Shown here: one piece after another, positions 1 through 7,854 of the stretch
Position numbering within the stretch: position 1 is the stretch's first letter
Layout: each line of letters starts with the position of its first letter
NCBI GenBank assembly: GCA_963795835.1
Contig: CAWCJC010000009.1
Coordinates: 310,001-374,000 of the forward strand
Direction of reading: 5' to 3'
DNA from: JALYXI01 sp963795835
Lineage (GTDB): Bacteria; Acidobacteriota; Terriglobia; Bryobacterales; Bryobacteraceae
Length of the DNA stretch: 64,000 nucleotides
Notes under the pieces: generated by a model
The model's input: only the letters and a program-made list of their open reading frames with translations
Databases searched by the model: none
What the model was told of the DNA's origin: nothing
Made by a program: the position numbers and the translations under genes

Positions 1-35
1 AAGTACGTGAGTTATCATGCACTGGGAACTTTGGA

Positions 36-887
36 ATGCCAGAATCAAACGGTACTACTCTCGCTGAAATCCTTAAACGAAACGAACAGCAATTACTTAA
101 CGTCTGGGTAGCACTCCAAACGGAGACTGCCGTGACCAGGAAAAGCGGTTTACGCCCGGAAACCATCGGTACGCAATCGAGACAACTATTGACAGCGCTG
201 ATTCCGGCTCTGTCGGCCGGTGAATCTGAAAAGCTTACCGGCGCGGAGTGGGGTTCCGTAAAGGAGATTCTGGCCGACATCTCGATTGCGCGAGCCAAGC
301 AGGGACTGAGCGCCACGGAAGTCGCGCTGTTTGTCTTTTCTCTAAAGCAGCCGGTCTTTGAAACGATCAGGAAAGAGAATGGTGCCCTGGACCTGATCCT
401 GCGAACCGACGCGGTTTTGGACAAGCTGGGACTGCTCATCATGGAAATTGCAATCGGCAACCGCCAGGAGATCATCAACCGGCAACAGACCGAGATGCTG
501 GAGCTATCGACGCCGGTAATCAAACTCTGGGAAGGGATTCTGGCGTTACCGTTGATCGGGACACTGGACAGCCAGCGAACTCAGGTTGTGATGGAGAACC
601 TGTTAAATCAGATAGTCTCAACAGGCGCGGGGCTGGCAATCATCGACATCACGGGGGTTCCTACCGTCGATACACAAGTGGCCCAGCATCTTCTAAAGAC
701 CGTAGCGGCGGCTCGCTTAATGGGTGCCGAGTGCATCATCAGCGGAATTCGTCCGCAGATCGCGGCAACCCTTGTTCATCTCGGCGTGGACTTGGGAACA
801 GTGACAACCAAGGCAAGGCTCGCCGAGGCTTTCCAGATCGCACTTAGCCGATTGAAAATGCAGATCACGCCAATCGGGCAGGCTTGA
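36..887 (+). CDS. rsbR: RsbR-type stressosome co-antagonist (N-terminal sensor + STAS)
   Basis: 283 aa. The C-terminal part (about residues 158-275) is a STAS domain with the RsbR-type stretch IDITGVPTVDTQVA and the later GIRPQIAATLVHLGVDL. By position Thr213 and Thr245 match the two threonines phosphorylated by RsbT in Bacillus RsbRA. The N-terminal half (about 1-150) is helical, as in the globin-like sensor half of RsbR proteins, but no haem or ligand site can be assigned. Known role: RsbR and RsbS build the stressosome that holds the kinase RsbT until stress releases it. It heads a tight operon (1 bp to rsbS). ATG at 36 is the first in-frame start; the promoter lies outside the window. Confidence 0.9.
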   Translation: MPESNGTTLAEILKRNEQQLLNVWVALQTETAVTRKSGLRPETIGTQSRQLLTALIPALSAGESEKLTGAEWGSVKEILADISIARAKQGLSATEVALFVFSLKQPVFETIRKENGALDLILRTDAVLDKLGLLIMEIAIGNRQEIINRQQTEMLELSTPVIKLWEGILALPLIGTLDSQRTQVVMENLLNQIVSTGAGLAIIDITGVPTVDTQVAQHLLKTVAAARLMGAECIISGIRPQIAATLVHLGVDLGTVTTKARLAEAFQIALSRLKMQITPIGQA

Positions 888-888
888 C

Positions 889-1245
889 GTGGAGCGAATC
901 CCGATTCTGAAATTCGGAGAGATTCTTCTGGTTTCCATTCAGGTGGACATGCATGACCGGCTTGCGCACGAACTGCAGGACGACCTGACAAGCCGGATCG
1001 TCAGCGATCAGGCCAAAGGCGTAATCATCGAGATCTCCGCGTTAGACGTGGTGGATTCCTTTATTGGACGCATGCTGTCAACAATATCGTCCATGGCAAA
1101 AATTCTGGATGCCGAAACTGTGGTTGTCGGTATGCAACCCTACGTCGCGATCACGCTGGTCGAGTTGGGTGTGTCACTGGAGGGGATTCACACGGCCCTC
1201 AACATCGAAAAGGGAATGGATCTGCTACGCGCGCGGGTGAAATGA
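889..1245 (+). CDS. rsbS: RsbS stressosome scaffold, STAS domain
   Basis: 118 aa single STAS domain. The motif LDVVDSFIGR carries Ser57, which aligns with the serine of RsbS phosphorylated by RsbT. GTG start at 889 directly follows the rsbR stop with 1 bp between, and the stop TGA overlaps the ATG of rsbT (ATGA), so translation is probably coupled. Known role: core scaffold of the stressosome and antagonist of RsbT in the cytoplasm. Length is normal for the family. No alternative function is likely. Confidence 0.92.
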   Translation: MERIPILKFGEILLVSIQVDMHDRLAHELQDDLTSRIVSDQAKGVIIEISALDVVDSFIGRMLSTISSMAKILDAETVVVGMQPYVAITLVELGVSLEGIHTALNIEKGMDLLRARVK

Positions 1246-1646
1246 CCACTCTGGCGAGCGAGACGGTTCCTCTGCACTCCCAGGAGGACATTGTGGCCGT
1301 CCGGCAGCGCGCCCGGTGTTACTCGGTGGAGTGTGGATTAGGGCTTACGGACCAAACGAAACTTGTTACCGCTGCGAGCGAACTGGCGAGAAATACGGTG
1401 ATTCATGGGGGAGGCGGAACCGCTGTGCTGGAACGGGTGGAACGGCAAGGCCTGGAAGGTGTACGGATCACCTTTGAGGATCATGGGCCCGGCATACCGG
1501 ATATGCAACTGGCGATGAGGAGCGGATATTCTTCCGGAGAGGGTCTAGGGCTAGGATTGCCGGGGTCGAAGCGATTGGTGCATGAATTTGAGATCGTCAG
1601 CGAGCCGGGGCAGGGAACCCGGGCCACTATCGTGCGGTGGAAGTGA
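1242..1646 (+). CDS. rsbT: RsbT serine/threonine protein kinase (GHKL ATPase)
   Basis: 134 aa, the standard RsbT length. The GHKL ATP-binding boxes are visible: N box ASELARNTVIHGGGG (Glu47, Asn51), G1 box EDHGPGI (Asp80) and G2 box GLGLGLPG. Known role: phosphorylates RsbS and RsbR, leaves the stressosome and activates a downstream partner (RsbU phosphatase in Bacillus). No RsbU-like, RsbW or SigB gene is present in the window, so the partner is probably one of the proteins encoded just downstream. Starts inside the rsbS stop (ATGA) and its TGA overlaps the ATG of the next gene (TGATG). Confidence 0.92.
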   Translation: MTTLASETVPLHSQEDIVAVRQRARCYSVECGLGLTDQTKLVTAASELARNTVIHGGGGTAVLERVERQGLEGVRITFEDHGPGIPDMQLAMRSGYSSGEGLGLGLPGSKRLVHEFEIVSEPGQGTRATIVRWK

Positions 1647-2635
1647 TGTCCTCCAGCGTTACCGTAGCGGTGAACGATGCGACTCATGTTGCGGAAGCGA
1701 GGCGGACCGCCCTGGACCTGATGCGCAATGCGGGAGTGGCAGACGAACTCTGCGGAAAGTCCGCGCTGGTGGTTACAGAATTGGGGACAAACCTGATGAA
1801 GCACGCCGGCGGCGGGACGCTGGTGCTGCAGGTATTACCAGGAAAGGCGCTTGAGGTGCTATCGCTCGATGTTGGACCGGGGATTCAGGACCCAGACCGG
1901 TGTTTCTCGGACGGGTACTCCACCGGACCCGGTATGGGGACAGGGCTGGGAACGGGTTTAGGTGCGGTGCGCCGGCTTTCTTCCGCGCGGGACATCTATT
2001 CCGTCCCCGGACAAGGAACGGCGGTGATGGCGCGAGTCGGAACGCCGCACCCCAGCGCGGAAAACGTTGGCGCCGTTTCAGTACCCTATCCCGGAGAGTC
2101 TATGTGCGGTGATTCGTGGGGAGTGGAGAGAAACGGTCAGCACATCCAGATGACTATGGCTGACGGCTTGGGGCACGGCCACTTGGCGGCCGAAGCATCA
2201 CGCCGGGTTGTGAGTCTCGCGCGCGAAAACGTGCTTCTCAAGCCCGATCAGTTGATTCGCTATATGCATCCGGCACTTCGGGATACGCGCGGAGCGGCGG
2301 TTTCCTGCGCGCTCTATGAACAATCGGGAAATCTACTGGAATTTTCGGGCGTCGGCAACATTTCGGGATCCATCTCCAGAGGCGGTGGACCGGTGCAACG
2401 GCTCGCTTCCATGAACGGGACCGTCGGACTTGCGATTCCCAGGGTTCAGCTTTTCCGGTATACCTGGGACAAAGGATGGCTGCTGGTGATGCATAGCGAT
2501 GGGGTTTCAGCCAAGTGGTCGTTCGACCGCTATCCTGGGCTGCAGGAAGCGCATCCCGCGTTGGTGGCGGGCGTGTTGTTTCGGGATCACCGGCGCAGCA
2601 ACGATGACGCCACAATCGTGGCGCTCCGGCTGTGA
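1646..2635 (+). CDS. RsbT-like GHKL ATPase fused to RsbX/SpoIIE-type PP2C phosphatase
   Basis: 329 aa from ATG 1646, which overlaps the rsbT stop; a GTG at 1637 is also in frame but would overlap more. Residues 4-133 repeat an RsbT-like ATPase: N box VVTELGTNLMKHA (Glu45, Asn49), G1 LDVGPGIQD, and a long glycine lid GMGTGLGTGLG. Residues about 142-329 form a PP2C/SpoIIE phosphatase with the metal-binding signatures CGDSW (Asp156), MADGLGHG (Asp173), HSDGVSAKW (Asp285) and NDDATIV (Asp320/321). RsbX normally dephosphorylates RsbS-P and RsbR-P to reset the stressosome. Here the reset enzyme carries its own kinase-like domain; whether that domain is active is unknown. Organisation is inferred from motifs. 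Confidence 0.85.
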   Translation: MSSSVTVAVNDATHVAEARRTALDLMRNAGVADELCGKSALVVTELGTNLMKHAGGGTLVLQVLPGKALEVLSLDVGPGIQDPDRCFSDGYSTGPGMGTGLGTGLGAVRRLSSARDIYSVPGQGTAVMARVGTPHPSAENVGAVSVPYPGESMCGDSWGVERNGQHIQMTMADGLGHGHLAAEASRRVVSLARENVLLKPDQLIRYMHPALRDTRGAAVSCALYEQSGNLLEFSGVGNISGSISRGGGPVQRLASMNGTVGLAIPRVQLFRYTWDKGWLLVMHSDGVSAKWSFDRYPGLQEAHPALVAGVLFRDHRRSNDDATIVALRL

Positions 2636-2642
2636 AGACGCA

Positions 2643-3983
2643 ATGACTATCCCGATTATCACCGTCGCGATTCAGGTGGAAGAGGACGTGGTGTTGACGC
2701 GGCAGCGAATGCGCGAGATTGCGGCGGCGCTGGGCTTTCAGCAGCAGCAGCAAACCAACGTGACGACTGCTGTTTCTGAAGTGGCGAGGAATGCGTTTCG
2801 TTATGCCGGGGGAGGGGAGGCGCACTTTCTGCTGGAGGGAGAATCAACCCCCCAACTGCTGATTGCGCGGGTCATCGATCACGGCCCGGGTCTTTCGAAT
2901 TTGAGAGAGATTGAAGCGGGAAGTTATCAATCGAAAACGGGATTGGGGCTGGGTCTGGCGGGCGCGCGAAGATTGATGGATTGGATGACGCTGGAGGAAA
3001 CGCCAGGCGGAGGAACAACCGTGACCCTGGCGAAGTCGCTGCCTCGCGATGCTCCCTTTTTCACGCCCGAAACCGCACCCGTGCTTCGGCCTCCGCCTTC
3101 GCTGAATCTTCTTGAGGAGTTTCGAGGACAGAACCGGGAATTATTACTGGCGCTCAATGAGTTGCGACGGCGGCAGGAGGAACTAGGGCGCCTGAACCGG
3201 GAACTGGAAGACACGAACCGCGGTGTGGTGGCGCTTTATTCCGAGCTCGATGAAAAAGCGGAGTCGTTAAGGCGCGCCGACCAAATGAGGTCGCAGTTCT
3301 TTTCGAACATGAGCCACGAACTTCGGACTCCACTAAACAGTATGCTCGCGATTTCCCGCATTCTCTTGGACCGGGCGGATGGGCCGTTGACGGCGGAACA
3401 GGAAAAACAGCTAGGTTTTATCCGTAGGTCTGCCGAAACATTGACGGAACTTGTGAACGATTTACTGGATACCGTGAAGGCTGAATCAGGAAAATTAGAG
3501 GTCCGGAAGTCCGACTTCGAAGTGGAAGACCTGTTTGCCGCGTTGCGCGGGATGCTGCGTCCCTTATTAACTACAAGGGCGGTGGCGCTGATTTTCGAGG
3601 ATCCAGCCGGGTTCCCGAGCTTGTCGACTGATGAAGGAAAGCTGTCCCAGATTTTAAGAAATTTGATTTCGAACGCGGTTAAATTCACTGAAAAGGGAGA
3701 GATCCGTATTTCCGTGAAGTGGGATGAGGACAAGGATTTAGTCCTTTTCACCGTCGCCGATACGGGGATTGGCATAGCGGACGTGGATCAGGCCGCGATT
3801 TTCGAAGAGTTTACGCAAATTGAAAACCCGATGCAACAGCATGTGAAGGGAACGGGCTTAGGTTTGCCACTGGCGCAAAGAATGGCGGAACTGCTTGGCG
3901 GATCGATTGGGGTGGAAAGCGAGATGGGGGCGGGCTCCACGTTTTTGGTAACAGTACCGCGCGAGTGGCGGAATTTTCGTTGA
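2643..3983 (+). CDS. Sensor histidine kinase with N-terminal RsbT-like ATPase domain
   Basis: 446 aa from ATG 2643, 7 bp after the previous stop; the open frame extends upstream to 2499 but homology begins here. Residues 1-135 are a third RsbT-like ATPase: N box AVSEVARNAFRYAGGGE (Asn50), G1 IDHGPGL, G2 GLGLGLAG. Residues about 155-215 are a charged coiled coil. HisKA follows with SHELRTPL (His225), then a second ATPase domain with N box RNLISNAVKF, G1 VADTGIGI and G2 GTGLGLPLAQ. No membrane segment, so it is cytoplasmic. Likely receives the stressosome signal through the RsbT-like domain and passes it to a phosphorelay; the next gene has two receiver domains. Confidence 0.87.
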   Translation: MTIPIITVAIQVEEDVVLTRQRMREIAAALGFQQQQQTNVTTAVSEVARNAFRYAGGGEAHFLLEGESTPQLLIARVIDHGPGLSNLREIEAGSYQSKTGLGLGLAGARRLMDWMTLEETPGGGTTVTLAKSLPRDAPFFTPETAPVLRPPPSLNLLEEFRGQNRELLLALNELRRRQEELGRLNRELEDTNRGVVALYSELDEKAESLRRADQMRSQFFSNMSHELRTPLNSMLAISRILLDRADGPLTAEQEKQLGFIRRSAETLTELVNDLLDTVKAESGKLEVRKSDFEVEDLFAALRGMLRPLLTTRAVALIFEDPAGFPSLSTDEGKLSQILRNLISNAVKFTEKGEIRISVKWDEDKDLVLFTVADTGIGIADVDQAAIFEEFTQIENPMQQHVKGTGLGLPLAQRMAELLGGSIGVESEMGAGSTFLVTVPREWRNFR

Positions 3984-4026
3984 ACAACAAAGATGGGCAC
4001 GGACTTCGTTATGCTAAAAACTGCGC

Positions 4027-5838
4027 GTGAATCCCGTAATTCTCAATATCGACGACGATGAAGCGGGGCGTTATGCTCTTTCCCATCACCTGCGCAACGC
4101 TGGCTTCGAGGTAGTAGAAGCGTCAACGGGCAATGACGGTTTGCAGCTGGCACGAAATCTGAGGCCCGGGCTGATTTTGCTCGATTTGCGCCTTCCGGAT
4201 ATTAGCGGTTTTGAAGTCTGCCGCTTGCTTCGAGAGCAGCCGCAAACAGAGAAGACGCCTATTTTGCAGCTTTCTGCGTCTTACACGGATATCCCGAGCC
4301 AGGTGCAAAGCCTGGAAGGGGGCGCGGATGTTTTCTTTACCAAGCCTGTGGAGCCTTCAATTCTGCTGGCCACGGTGCGCTCCCTTTTGCGTTTATCACG
4401 CGCCGAGGAGCAGGTCCGCGATACGGCCATTGAGTGGAGGACGACTTTCAACGCGATTCAGGACGGCGTGGCGCTGCTGGATCTGGAAGGGAAAGTGGTT
4501 CGGGCCAATGAACGGTATCGCGCAATTGCGAAAAACTGCCGGATTGAGTGCGGCATGATGTTTCCCCGGTTGCGTTCCACTCTGCGACGGCAGCGCGCAG
4601 AGCAATCCCAGGGTGCAGAAATTTTGCAGATCCATCTCGACCCCGTAATCAATGAGGATGGTGGGTTGCGCGGTGCCGTTTGTACCGTGGCAGACATCAC
4701 GGAGCGCAAGAAGTTCGACGAAAGGCTGCAACATGCCCAAAAGTTGGAGAGCATCGGCGTGCTGGCAGGCGGGATTGCACACGACTTCAACAATCTGCTG
4801 ACGGGCATTCTGGGGAATGCGAGCCTGCTGCTGGATGAGCTTGTACCGGATAGCACCAGTTTCGAGATGGCACAGGAAATCGTGAAGGCGAGCGAGAGCG
4901 CGGCGGATCTTACGCGGCAACTTCTGGCTTATGCGGGCAAGGGCCGGTTCGTCATGCAGCATTTGAACCTTTCAGATCAGGTTTCAGGCAATCGGACCTT
5001 GTTGAAGCGCTTGACTCCCCACAACATCGATTTGCAGTTCCAGTTGGCCGAAAATCTTCCCGCGCTCGAAGCAGACGCCACTCAGTTGCAGCAGATTGTA
5101 ATGAATCTGGTGATTAATGCAGCCGAGTCGTTCGGCGAGCGGGGCAGGGGGACGGTGAAGGTGACCACCGCTGCTGAGGAGATTGAGGCTGGACATCCGG
5201 AGATTGCGCCGGGCAAATATGTAGTGTTGAGAGTGGAAGACAACGGCAGCGGAATGACTCCCGAGGTGCGGGCGCGCATTTTCGATCCATTCTTTACGAC
5301 AAAGTTCACCGGCCGCGGTTTGGGATTATCTGCTGTTCATGGAATCCTGCGGGCTCACCACGGCTATCTGGATTTGAAAACCACACCGGGTGAGGGGACC
5401 ATCTTCCAGCTTTATTTGCCGGCGGCGACAAATCAGCCGGCAAAGCGGGAAAGCGCCGAGGAAGTTCCGCAAAACGCCGGTGAAGGCGCAGTTCTGGTTA
5501 TTGACGATGAGGCTACGGTACGAACCTTCGCGGAAGCGGCATTGACGAAGATGGGGTACCGGGTATTACTGGCTGAGGACGGAAAAGCGGGCCTTGAGAT
5601 TTTGAAAAGTGCAAAGGAACCGATTTCCGCCGTCCTGCTGGATTTTGCCATGCCAGTGATGGATGGCGAAGAAGCGTTGGAGCAAATTCGGGAAATTCAT
5701 CCAAATTTGCCGGTTATTCTGTCAACGGGTTTCAACGTAAAAACAGAGCTCGAACGGCTGACTCGGAAGGGCGCAACCGCGTTTCTGCCGAAACCCTTCA
5801 CAGCGTCGCAGCTTTCCACAACGCTTTTCCGGGTCTAG
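4027..5838 (+). CDS. Hybrid histidine kinase, REC-PAS-HisKA-HATPase-REC
   Basis: 603 aa, GTG start at 4027. Domains in order: receiver (about 1-120, phosphoacceptor Asp53 in LLDLRLPD), PAS-like (about 130-228, ending in the usual ADITERK), HisKA with LAGGIAHDFNNLL (His252), ATPase with N box VMNLVINAAESF and G boxes VEDNGSGM and GRGLGLSAV, then a second receiver (about 487-602, Asp539 in LLDFAMPVMDG, Lys in LPKPF). The HDFNN motif is the NtrB-like histidine kinase type. Cytoplasmic. Probably accepts phosphate from the preceding kinase on the first receiver and closes the stressosome-to-phosphorelay operon; no DNA-binding output domain is present. Confidence 0.9.
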   Translation: MNPVILNIDDDEAGRYALSHHLRNAGFEVVEASTGNDGLQLARNLRPGLILLDLRLPDISGFEVCRLLREQPQTEKTPILQLSASYTDIPSQVQSLEGGADVFFTKPVEPSILLATVRSLLRLSRAEEQVRDTAIEWRTTFNAIQDGVALLDLEGKVVRANERYRAIAKNCRIECGMMFPRLRSTLRRQRAEQSQGAEILQIHLDPVINEDGGLRGAVCTVADITERKKFDERLQHAQKLESIGVLAGGIAHDFNNLLTGILGNASLLLDELVPDSTSFEMAQEIVKASESAADLTRQLLAYAGKGRFVMQHLNLSDQVSGNRTLLKRLTPHNIDLQFQLAENLPALEADATQLQQIVMNLVINAAESFGERGRGTVKVTTAAEEIEAGHPEIAPGKYVVLRVEDNGSGMTPEVRARIFDPFFTTKFTGRGLGLSAVHGILRAHHGYLDLKTTPGEGTIFQLYLPAATNQPAKRESAEEVPQNAGEGAVLVIDDEATVRTFAEAALTKMGYRVLLAEDGKAGLEILKSAKEPISAVLLDFAMPVMDGEEALEQIREIHPNLPVILSTGFNVKTELERLTRKGATAFLPKPFTASQLSTTLFRV

Positions 5839-5843
5839 CATCG

Positions 5844-6176
5844 GTGCGATTTCTTGTTTTAGGTTTGATACTCGCGGCCACGGCTGAGGGCCAACCGCGG
5901 AGACAACGAGGGCAGCCAACTGCCAATGCAGGCGCTTACAATCTTCCCGCGGTCACCTTCCAGGGCGCGGTGAAGGAGATTACGGCGAAACAGATTCTTC
6001 TGGAGGGTGAAGACGGCCAGACCGTAACCATCTATCGCAACCACAAGACGCGGTTTCTGGACCGGGACCGGCCCGTCGACCCAAAAAAGATCGCAGCGGG
6101 TACGAAATTAACGCTCGATGTCGCGAAGAATCCCGATGGCACTCTGCTGGCGGTGAATGTCTTGCTGACCAAGTAG
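5844..6176 (+). CDS. Small exported protein with DUF5666-like domain
   Basis: 110 aa with GTG start at 5844, 5 bp after the hybrid kinase stop. Residues 1-17 are a short signal peptide, followed by a basic Arg/Gln-rich linker and a compact beta domain (TFQGAVKEITAKQILLE ... TVTIYRNHKTRFLD ... LTLDVAKNPDGTLLAVNVLL) that resembles DUF5666/OB-like folds of exported acidobacterial proteins. Function unknown. The same-strand sequence just after the stop contains a further coding-like fragment in another frame (see 6182-6301). Confidence 0.6.
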   Translation: MRFLVLGLILAATAEGQPRRQRGQPTANAGAYNLPAVTFQGAVKEITAKQILLEGEDGQTVTIYRNHKTRFLDRDRPVDPKKIAAGTKLTLDVAKNPDGTLLAVNVLLTK

Positions 6177-6181
6177 GGGAC

Positions 6182-6301
6182 GAATGGTACAGAGTTCGGC
6201 TTGCTTACGATGCCGCGACTGGTACTGTTGAAGTGACCTTGAACGGAGCGCAAAATAGTCCACTGCGAGGTGTCGATTTGAGTCTAGTGGCGGCCAAGTG
6301 A
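6182..6301 (+). pseudogene. Possible decayed fragment of a LamG-like domain
   Basis: In a frame different from the gene ending at 6176, positions 6182-6301 read as 39 residues containing EWYRVRLAYDAATGTVEV and LRGVDLSLVAAK, then a stop. The pattern (W-x-R-x-R-x-x-x-D-x-x-T-G-x-V) resembles the edge strands of laminin-G/concanavalin-like domains. There is no start codon or ribosome binding site. It may be a relic, or a C-terminal extension of the preceding gene joined by an indel. Weak evidence, based on pattern only. The rest of 6302-6369 shows nothing recognisable. Confidence 0.3.
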
Positions 6302-6369
6302 TTTGGCTTCGTTTTTCCAAAAAAGCAATATCTCGGGATGTTCGGATTACGGCAAAATAAGAAAAGCCA

Positions 6370-7854
6370 ATGCGCTTAGCCCTTTTTGCATTTTTTTTCA
6401 CCGGGAATTTAGTCGCGCAGTTCAGCTTCTTTCATAAGGAGACTTACTTTCAACCGGTTCACCGCATCTCGGGAATCGGTGTGGACCGGAAAGAAGCTTC
6501 TGACGAGGTGTTGGAGAAGCGCACCGAGCTGATGACGGATTCGCAGACCTTCAGCATCATGCGGGACCCACATGCTCTGGAAGGTGCGCAGCGGATTACC
6601 AGCCCTAAGCTGCAGAAAATCTTCAATGCCGCGGCGAAACAGAGTGGGTGGCCCGCCGGGTTGATCGCGGCAGTGGCCTACCTGGAGAGTTGGGGCGACG
6701 CTACGGCGCAAAGCTCGGCCGGCCCGAAGGGCATCATGCAGTTCTCACAGGCGACCGCGAAACGAACAGGCCTGGAGATTGTGTATGCAACCCGATACAA
6801 GACAGTGAAAGAAACACGGCGCGTGAAAGTGAAGGGCAAGATGGTGAACCGGAGTGTATCGCGTAAGACGCCCTATCAGGTCCTGGTGCGCGACGACCGG
6901 CTCATGCCGGAACGCGCGATTCCGGCCGCCGCGAACTATCTCGCAAATATGGAAGCGAAATTCGGCGGGCGCGATCTGGCGATCTTTGCTTACCATTGTG
7001 GCGAAGGCTGCGTTTCGGATTTCATTCAACTGGCACATCAGACGCCGGAGATGCGAGACCATCCGGTGAGCGTGCCGCGCTTGTTTTTCACGGCGAATCC
7101 CGCGCACCATCGCGAAATTTACGAAAAAATCCGCTATCACATGGGGCGCGATTACTCGCCTACCTATTACTTTCGCGTGATGCGTGCGCAGCAGTTACTG
7201 GAGCTGTATAAAGCCGATCCCGACGCGTTCCAAACCCTGGTAGAGGACTACAAGAACGCCGGCGACCCCACGCGGCGCGCCGCACATCGCCTGGCTGCAT
7301 GGTTGAAGCCGTGGGATCTGCAGTACCAGTCCTGCGAGGACTTGAAACGGGAAGAAGGCAAGAGTCTGGCACGCGTGTTAGACAAGCCGCAGTTTTTCGG
7401 ATTTCAATTACGAACATCGGGCGCGGGGGCCATTGGCAGTTGGGATCTGAAAAATCAGAGTTACTATATGCAGGCCTCGCCTTCCGCGATCGGGACGCTT
7501 ACCTATATTGCGTTTGAGACTCGCCGGATGTTCGATGAGCTAAAGCCGAAGGGTGAGAAGTTCGTGCCGCTGGAAGTGACTGCGCTGGTCAGGCCCTTAG
7601 ACTTTCAGGAGAAAAAGGTTTCGGGGGAACTGCCGATCTTGTGTACCGGCCAGGTGTTCGATTTGGCATTCGAATTTTTGCCCCCACATGAGAAGGAGTG
7701 CCTGAATTTCGTTCTGGAAGACATGGGTTGGAATGGTTACCTGGGGTTTGTCGAGGAGTCAGCCGGGCTGATGCACGTAGGATGTTCGCCCTCGTCGCGG
7801 GACTTCTTTACAAAAGTCTACGAGGAGACTTTGGAACGTAAGCACGCGTCGTGA
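6370..7854 (+). CDS. Exported lytic transglycosylase-like (SLT domain) protein
   Basis: 494 aa. An N-terminal signal peptide (RLALFAFFFTGNLVAQ) is followed by a lysozyme-like SLT domain at about residues 75-220: YLESWGDATAQSSAGPKGIM contains the catalytic-type Glu and the family S-A-G-x-x-G-x-M-Q signature, and later YHCGEGCV matches the AY-x-G region. The C-terminal 250 residues have no recognisable domain. Known role of the family: cleaves peptidoglycan between MurNAc and GlcNAc in the periplasm. The stop TGA overlaps the GTG of the glycosyltransferase gene, suggesting translational coupling and a shared envelope role. ATG 6370 chosen because it gives the signal peptide. Confidence 0.8.
   Translation: MRLALFAFFFTGNLVAQFSFFHKETYFQPVHRISGIGVDRKEASDEVLEKRTELMTDSQTFSIMRDPHALEGAQRITSPKLQKIFNAAAKQSGWPAGLIAAVAYLESWGDATAQSSAGPKGIMQFSQATAKRTGLEIVYATRYKTVKETRRVKVKGKMVNRSVSRKTPYQVLVRDDRLMPERAIPAAANYLANMEAKFGGRDLAIFAYHCGEGCVSDFIQLAHQTPEMRDHPVSVPRLFFTANPAHHREIYEKIRYHMGRDYSPTYYFRVMRAQQLLELYKADPDAFQTLVEDYKNAGDPTRRAAHRLAAWLKPWDLQYQSCEDLKREEGKSLARVLDKPQFFGFQLRTSGAGAIGSWDLKNQSYYMQASPSAIGTLTYIAFETRRMFDELKPKGEKFVPLEVTALVRPLDFQEKKVSGELPILCTGQVFDLAFEFLPPHEKECLNFVLEDMGWNGYLGFVEESAGLMHVGCSPSSRDFFTKVYEETLERKHAS

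Noticed and set aside
2499..2642. Longer N-terminus for the RsbT-like histidine kinase
   Set aside because: It lies wholly inside the phosphatase gene in another frame; family sequence begins at ATG 2643.
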